Source: an uncultured Flavobacteriaceae bacterium
GTDB lineage: Bacteria; Bacteroidota; Bacteroidia; Flavobacteriales; Flavobacteriaceae
Direction of reading: 5' to 3'
Assembly (NCBI GenBank): GCA_905479095.1
Contig: CAJQLD010000008.1
Span: 1-47,332, forward strand
DNA length: 47,332 bases
Within the stretch, counting starts at the first letter, position 1. Each line of letters opens with the position of its first letter. A program made the position numbers and the translations under genes. The notes beneath the pieces were generated by a model. That model searched no databases and had not been told where the DNA came from. It saw only the letters and a program-made list of their open reading frames with translations. Shown piece by piece: positions 43,035-47,332 of the stretch.

Positions 43035-43581
43035 TTAAATATAAACTTCTAAAAGTTTTGCATGATTTGCAGAAATAGAAAACGTCTCAATACACGCAGG
43101 GATTAAAACCGTCTCACCCACTAATAATTCTGTTATATACCAATTCACATTCAGGGTTGCATTTCCTTCTATACACATATAAATCATAAAGGAGTCATAG
43201 AGATTCTCTTTTGATACGGTTCCTTTTAAATCGATGACGGTGGTGGTGAAATAAGGGCAGGAAACGAGTCGTTCAGAGCTGGTAGAGTCTGTATTATAAT
43301 TAACTCGAAAATTATCGGGCATCCCAAGGTCAAAAGCTGCCAATGCAATGTCATTATGCAATTCCCTTTCATTACCATCTACACGATCACAATCATAAAC
43401 ATGATAAGTAATAAAAGCCGTTCGCAACCATCGAAGTATCACCTTCTACATCACTAATTTACCAACTTTCGCCAGCTTGTGTGGACGTTGTTGATTTATT
43501 TAGAATATGTTTAAGTTTTCGACCACCCCAAATTTTATCTTTAAGAATCGGTTGAAATTTAAAAGGATATAGCGTTTCCAT
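43035..43581 (-). pseudogene. manA: Mannose-6-phosphate isomerase (manA) relic
   Basis: From the ATG at 43579-43581 the reading gives METLYPFKFQPILKDKIWGG, then RKLKHILNKSTTSTQAGESW: a standard class I ManA N-terminus. The next codon is TAA (43459-43461) where ManA has Glu (GESWEIS). The frame then continues ISDVEGDTSMVANG to about 43417 and jumps, in another frame, to ITYHVYDCDR and on to KLLEVYI at the C-terminus. The middle of the protein, including the metal-binding cupin histidines, is missing. So there are a nonsense codon, a large deletion and a frame change. The C-terminal 135-residue open stretch (43035-43442) starts in an out-of-frame ATG and is unlikely to be a real gene. It lies 4 bases after the pterin synthase gene. 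Confidence 0.85.
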
Positions 43582-43585
43582 AAAA

Positions 43586-43996
43586 TTAGTCTCCAGAGTA
43601 CGTTACAAAATTACGTGGCGTTTCGTAGAGTGTGACTGACAGTTCTAAATTTGACTCGAGAACCGCTTTTAGTTTATCAAAAATCACCACGACAATATTT
43701 TCAGCAGTGGGATTTAAATTTTTAAATTCTGGCACATCCACATTTAAATTTTTGTGATCGAAGGCATCTTCGATTTCAGATTTAATAAAATCCTTTAATA
43801 TCTTAACATCGACAACATAGCCTGTTTCAGGGTCAATTTCTCCAGTAACACTCACCGTTAGATCATAATTATGTCCATGAAAATTTGGGTTGTTACATTT
43901 TCCAAAAATGGCATCGTTTTTTTCAAAACTCCAGTCGGGGCGATACAATCTGTGTGCGGCATTAAAATGCGCTTTTCTACTTACGGTAACTTTCAT
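43586..43996 (-). CDS. 6-pyruvoyl-tetrahydropterin synthase-type enzyme (QueD/PTPS family)
   Basis: A 136-residue COG0720 enzyme. Zinc ligands are His15 (AAHRL), His40 and His42 (HGH). The catalytic Cys34 lies in GKCNNPNFHGHNY, Asp80-His81 in AFDHKNL, and Glu125 in YETPRN. The C-x5-HGH spacing and the GKCNNPN..HGHNY wording match animal 6-pyruvoyl-tetrahydropterin synthase; E. coli-type QueD has C-x3-HGH. It acts on 7,8-dihydroneopterin triphosphate in either case. A database label of 6-carboxytetrahydropterin synthase would therefore need checking. Start overlaps the idi end by 20 bases. Confidence 0.88.
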   Translation of the reverse strand: MKVTVSRKAHFNAAHRLYRPDWSFEKNDAIFGKCNNPNFHGHNYDLTVSVTGEIDPETGYVVDVKILKDFIKSEIEDAFDHKNLNVDVPEFKNLNPTAENIVVVIFDKLKAVLESNLELSVTLYETPRNFVTYSGD

Positions 43997-44516
43997 TGGT
44001 CGTGTTTATATGTTCGTAAAATTTTTCAAATATGATTTTAAACCATTCAGTATATAAATTTGGATGTATTTCTATATCCGCTTTTACAACTTCCAAAGGC
44101 ATCCATTTCCAAGCTTCAACTTCATCAGTATTAATAATTGGTGGCTTTTCATAATACCCTACCATAATATGATCTAATTCGTGTTCGGTAAGTCCATTAT
44201 CAAACGGTGCTTTGTATACGAAAGAGGTCGTTTCTTTTAGAGGAGTCACAAAGCCCATCTCTTCTTGTAATCGGCGAGTGCCTGCTTCAACATTAGATTC
44301 TCCCACACGTTGGTGCGAACAACAGGTATTGGTCCACAGAAGAGGTGAATGGTATTTATGCGCTGCGCGTTGTTGCAGCATCAATTCATTTTTAGCATTA
44401 AATATGAAAACCGAAAAAGCTCGGTGTAATACCGCTTTTTCATGTGCCTCCATCTTTGGCATGGTTCCTAGTTGTTCGTCCTGTTCATTAACTAGAATGA
44501 CTTGTTCTTCCATCAT
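43977..44516 (-). CDS. idi: Isopentenyl-diphosphate delta-isomerase, type I
   Basis: A 179-residue Nudix-fold enzyme that interconverts IPP and DMAPP for isoprenoid synthesis. The key motifs are LLWTNTCCSHQRVGESN, with the catalytic Cys66 (aligned to E. coli Cys67) and metal His68, RRLQEEMGF in the Nudix-like helix, and EHELDHIMVGYYE with the second catalytic acid near 111-113. Start is MMEEQ at 44514-44516; the second Met is possible. It heads the idi - pterin synthase - (former) manA group. Type I Idi alongside a methyltransferase of unknown role gives no more context. Confidence 0.94.
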   Translation of the reverse strand: MMEEQVILVNEQDEQLGTMPKMEAHEKAVLHRAFSVFIFNAKNELMLQQRAAHKYHSPLLWTNTCCSHQRVGESNVEAGTRRLQEEMGFVTPLKETTSFVYKAPFDNGLTEHELDHIMVGYYEKPPIINTDEVEAWKWMPLEVVKADIEIHPNLYTEWFKIIFEKFYEHINTTNESYRK

Positions 44517-44635
44517 GTGACAAAAATATTAACTAAATATTAAAAAATTACTAATTTCTTCCTAAAAAATATTTTGAATCCTGAATCTAAAAATGTTGAA
44601 AAATAAAGTATCTTTAATGCACTAAAAAATAGTTA

Positions 44636-45493
44636 ATGAAAAAAAATAGTTCCCTAAGAAATTTTTGGTATTCCATGTCGTCCAAGCAGCGATTTTTAAT
44701 TAGAAAAATGTACTATTTACCAATAGATTTTTATGATAGACTTACTGGAAACTACCATAAATACGTACCACCAAGAGGTTATATATACACTGGATCCCCT
44801 GCAAGTTACAAGGATTATATCAAACAAGGCGAACAGCAATTAGGGTTGTTAAAGTCGGAAATTGATCTAAAACCAAGTGATCGTGTTTTGGACATCGGAA
44901 GTGGTATTGGCCGGACCGCTATTGCACTAACTTCGTACCTCAATAAATCCGCAACATATGAAGGATTTGATGTTGTACCATTGGGAGTTAAATGGTGTAA
45001 TTCGAAAATTAAGAAAGATTATCCAAATTTTAATTTTCGATATATTTCTTTATTTAATGATTTGTATAACAAGTCTAAATTAAAGGCCAGCGAATTTACA
45101 TTTCCTTATGAAGAAAATTCCTTTGATAAGATTTTCTCCTTTTCAGTTTTTACGCACATGCAGATCGATGAAATACAAAATTATTTTTCAGAAATCCAAA
45201 AAGTTTTAAAACCAAACGGTGTTGCATTTTCTACATTTTTCCTGTATGACGATGATTCAGAAAGCCTATTACCTAGCAATAAAGGGTTTGATTTTTCGAA
45301 TAAAAAGGAAGGGTATAAATTGATGAGTGATAAAGTGAAGTCCGCTAACATCGCCATTCATAACGATAAATTAAAAAAAATGCTAGAGTCCGAAAATTTA
45401 ACTCTAGTTAAAATTATTGATGGTTTCTGGAAAGGAGAAAAAGATAAAAAAATAGAATATCAAGATATTGTAATTTTTAAAAAAAACAGCTAA
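44636..45493 (+). CDS. Class I SAM-dependent methyltransferase
   Basis: A 285-residue methyltransferase. The SAM-binding motif I is DRVLDIGSGIGRTAIALTSY (~82-101), the acidic motif II GFDVVPLGVK (~114), and FDKIFSFSVFTHMQIDEIQ (~164-182) resembles the motif IV region, followed by LKPNGVAFSTFFLY. The ~75-residue basic N-terminus (RNFWYSMSSKQRFLIRKMYY) lies before the fold. It resembles surface-polysaccharide or lipid methyltransferases; the substrate is unknown. It is preceded by a weak TATCTTTA box at 44609-44616. Confidence 0.85.
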   Translation: MKKNSSLRNFWYSMSSKQRFLIRKMYYLPIDFYDRLTGNYHKYVPPRGYIYTGSPASYKDYIKQGEQQLGLLKSEIDLKPSDRVLDIGSGIGRTAIALTSYLNKSATYEGFDVVPLGVKWCNSKIKKDYPNFNFRYISLFNDLYNKSKLKASEFTFPYEENSFDKIFSFSVFTHMQIDEIQNYFSEIQKVLKPNGVAFSTFFLYDDDSESLLPSNKGFDFSNKKEGYKLMSDKVKSANIAIHNDKLKKMLESENLTLVKIIDGFWKGEKDKKIEYQDIVIFKKNS

Positions 45494-45532
45494 TCCATTA
45501 ACTTACAACTCCACTTCTTTAGTGAATAATAG

Positions 45533-45540
45533 TATCTTTG
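45533..45540 (+). promoter_or_regulatory. -7 promoter box (TATCTTTG) for prfC
   Basis: Consensus box 16 bases before the prfC ATG; no clear -33 element. Confidence 0.45.
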
Positions 45541-45556
45541 GCAAAATTATCTTTTT

Positions 45557-47143
45557 ATGTCTTTTTTAAGTGAAATTGAACGCCGTCGAACTTTTGGAAT
45601 TGTCTCGCATCCCGATGCAGGTAAAACAACCCTAACTGAAAAGTTGCTTCTTTTTGGAGGGGCTATACAAGAAGCGGGGGCTGTTAAGAGCAATAAAATT
45701 AAAAAAGGGGCCACAAGTGACTTCATGGAAATTGAACGTCAGCGTGGAATTTCGGTCGCAACTTCGGTCTTAGCCTTTGAATATAATGGCATCAAAATTA
45801 ACATTTTGGACACGCCTGGACACAAGGATTTTGCAGAAGACACCTTTAGAACACTCACTGCTGTTGACAGTGTGATTGTTGTTATTGATGTTGCAAAAGG
45901 GGTTGAAGAACAAACTGAAAAACTCGTAAAAGTGTGTCGAATGCGCAACATTCCAATCATTGTATTCATAAACAAAATGGATCGTGAAGGAAAAGATGCC
46001 TTTGATTTATTGGATGAAATCGAGCAAAAACTAAACCTTAAAGTGGTGCCATTAAGTTTTCCAATTGGGATGGGCTATGACTTTAAAGGGATTTATAATA
46101 TTTGGGAAAAGAACATCAATTTATTTACTGGAGATAGTAAACGAGATATTGAGGAAACCATTAAAATTTCGGATGTAGCAGATCCTGCGCTAAATACGCT
46201 TATTGGGGATACGGCTGCGGATACGCTCAGAGAGGAACTAGAATTAGTAGATGGTATTTATCCCGAATTTAATAAAGAGGATTATTTAAATGGCGATTTG
46301 CAGCCAGTCTTCTTTGGCTCTGCATTAAATAATTTTGGAGTTCGCGAATTGTTAGATTGTTTCGTATCTATTGCGCCTAAGCCACGTCCAAAGCATAGTG
46401 AAGAACGCCTAGTAGAACCGGATGAGGCTAAATTTACGGGCTTTGTATTTAAAATACATGCCAACATGGATCCAAACCATCGGGATCGCTTAGCATTTAT
46501 CAAAATTGTTTCTGGCGAATTCAAACGAAACACGCCCTACCTTCATGTTCGACACAATAAAAAATTAAAATTCTCGAGTCCAAATGCATTTTTCGCAGAA
46601 AAGAAAGAGATTGTGGACATCTCATACCCAGGAGATATCGTTGGTTTACACGATACTGGAAATTTCAAAATTGGAGATACGCTTACCGAAGGTGAAGTTT
46701 TAAACTATAAAGGCGTTCCTAGCTTTTCGCCAGAGCATTTCAGATATATTAATAATGCAGACCCTTTAAAATCAAAACAATTATTTAAAGGGATTGACCA
46801 ATTAATGGATGAAGGTGTTGCTCAGCTTTTTACCTTGGATTTGAACGGCCGAAAAGTCATTGGAACCGTTGGTGCTTTGCAATATGAAGTGATTCAATAC
46901 CGATTAGAGCATGAATATGGTGCAAAATGTAGTTATGAAAATTTAAATGTCCATAAGGCCTGTTGGATTGAGCCCGAAAGCCTGAACCACCCCGAATTTA
47001 TTGAATTTAAACGGGTGAAACAACGCTTTTTAGCAACGGACAAACAAGGGCAACTTGTGTTTTTTGCAGACTCCATATTTTCACTTCAAATGACCGAACA
47101 AAAATACCCTTCCATAAAATTCCATTTGACGTCTGAGTTTTAG
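45557..47143 (+). CDS. prfC: Peptide chain release factor 3
   Basis: A 528-residue GTPase that recycles RF1/RF2 after termination. G1 is SHPDAGKTTLTEKL (~17-30), followed by DFMEIERQRGISVATSV (switch I), DTPGHKDF (G3) and INKMDREGKDAF (G4). The C-terminal domain III is present in full (SEDRF-like block YPSIKFHLTSEF). The gene is solitary and ends at a good terminator, converging with the DUF3467 gene. Confidence 0.95.
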   Translation: MSFLSEIERRRTFGIVSHPDAGKTTLTEKLLLFGGAIQEAGAVKSNKIKKGATSDFMEIERQRGISVATSVLAFEYNGIKINILDTPGHKDFAEDTFRTLTAVDSVIVVIDVAKGVEEQTEKLVKVCRMRNIPIIVFINKMDREGKDAFDLLDEIEQKLNLKVVPLSFPIGMGYDFKGIYNIWEKNINLFTGDSKRDIEETIKISDVADPALNTLIGDTAADTLREELELVDGIYPEFNKEDYLNGDLQPVFFGSALNNFGVRELLDCFVSIAPKPRPKHSEERLVEPDEAKFTGFVFKIHANMDPNHRDRLAFIKIVSGEFKRNTPYLHVRHNKKLKFSSPNAFFAEKKEIVDISYPGDIVGLHDTGNFKIGDTLTEGEVLNYKGVPSFSPEHFRYINNADPLKSKQLFKGIDQLMDEGVAQLFTLDLNGRKVIGTVGALQYEVIQYRLEHEYGAKCSYENLNVHKACWIEPESLNHPEFIEFKRVKQRFLATDKQGQLVFFADSIFSLQMTEQKYPSIKFHLTSEF

Positions 47144-47160
47144 AAACTAATAGTGCATAA

Positions 47161-47190
47161 AAAAATCCCACTGAAAAGTGGGATTTTTTT
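47161..47190. terminator. Bidirectional intrinsic terminator between prfC and the DUF3467 gene
   Basis: AAAAATCCCACT and AGTGGGATTTTT form a 12-base stem with a GAAA loop; A and T tracts on both sides allow use from both convergent genes. Confidence 0.9.
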
Positions 47191-47204
47191 GTGTTTAATA
47201 AGAA

Positions 47205-47332
47205 TTAAGCTTGACCTGTGGGCCCGAAATTAAGAGGGACTGGTGGTTGCTCATAATCTTTAATTTCTCCATGAGCTTTTTCAAACCGCTTTACATTTTC
47301 ATGTAATGCTTTGGCAAGCCGTTTAGCGTGTT
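47205..47332 (-). CDS. DUF3467 protein, C-terminal part (cut by window edge)
   Basis: The last 42 codons, reading HAKRLAKALHENVKRFEKAH then GEIKDYEQPPVPLNFGPTGQ and a final A. This C-terminus is characteristic of the Bacteroidota DUF3467 family ('HGEI.d.eqP.iPlNFGP.g.a'). The start lies beyond position 47332. In Bacteroidota such genes usually lie just downstream of rpoC, so rpoC may follow outside the window; that is an inference. Function of the family is unknown. Confidence 0.85.
   Translation of the reverse strand, partial: HAKRLAKALHENVKRFEKAHGEIKDYEQPPVPLNFGPTGQA

Noticed and set aside
43035-43442. A free-standing 135-residue cupin gene
   Set aside because: Its ATG is in the wrong frame for the preceding ManA homology, and the first ~8 residues match nothing. 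It is the C-terminal remnant of manA.

Overview
The window looks like a chromosomal segment of a marine-type member of the Flavobacteriaceae (Bacteroidota). The grounds are AT-rich DNA, almost no Shine-Dalgarno sequences, many TAnnTTTG -7 promoter boxes, two proteins with type IX secretion (T9SS) C-terminal tails, a GLPGLI-family protein, a bacillithiol gene (bshC), a long NusB, DUF4295 beside rpmG, and DUF3467. I saw no rRNA, tRNA, CRISPR array, prophage or intact insertion sequence.

Layout. 1-5.7 kb: end of a GLPGLI gene, a small unknown gene, a LysE-type exporter, pyrD, pepT, then yajC, a DUF1573 lipoprotein gene and nusB. 5.8-10.1 kb: a half-type ABC exporter, a PUR/DUF3276 protein, a CsaA-like tRNA-binding protein and two thioredoxin-fold proteins. 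10.1-25.9 kb: a long minus-strand housekeeping block (LysM/periplasmic-binding fusion, guaA, bshC, rimO, ftsY, DUF4295, rpmG, rpmB, cinA, FAH hydrolase, exonuclease, 2-oxoacid dehydrogenase E2, glycosyltransferase, recR). It is interrupted between bshC and rimO by three tandem toxin-antitoxin-like cassettes. 26-32.2 kb: two tandem, closely related ~1000-residue T9SS-secreted beta-propeller proteins. 32.2-42.7 kb: Na+/solute symporter, CoA-binding protein, TonB-dependent outer-membrane receptor, fabH, htpG, AlkB-like dioxygenase, a duplicated hairpin region, a DUF819 membrane protein and a DUF4369 lipoprotein. 42.7-47.3 kb: a small unknown gene, a decayed manA, a pterin synthase with a PTPS-type motif, idi, a methyltransferase, prfC and the end of a DUF3467 gene.

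Most of the window is ordinary flavobacterial core genome. The stretches that deserve attention are: (i) the three-cassette toxin-antitoxin array, in which the two near-identical toxin copies carry different inactivating lesions while all three antitoxin frames are open; (ii) the manA relic, with a nonsense codon and a large internal deletion; (iii) the tandem T9SS pair, with a jelly-roll-like insert in each propeller and a duplicated palindrome reaching the recR start codon; (iv) a ~150-bp imperfect tandem duplication carrying hairpins upstream of the DUF819 gene; and (v) a COG0720 enzyme whose active-site spacing is that of animal 6-pyruvoyl-tetrahydropterin synthase rather than QueD. I did not find a clearly new multi-gene system; the toxin-antitoxin array is the best candidate for follow-up.
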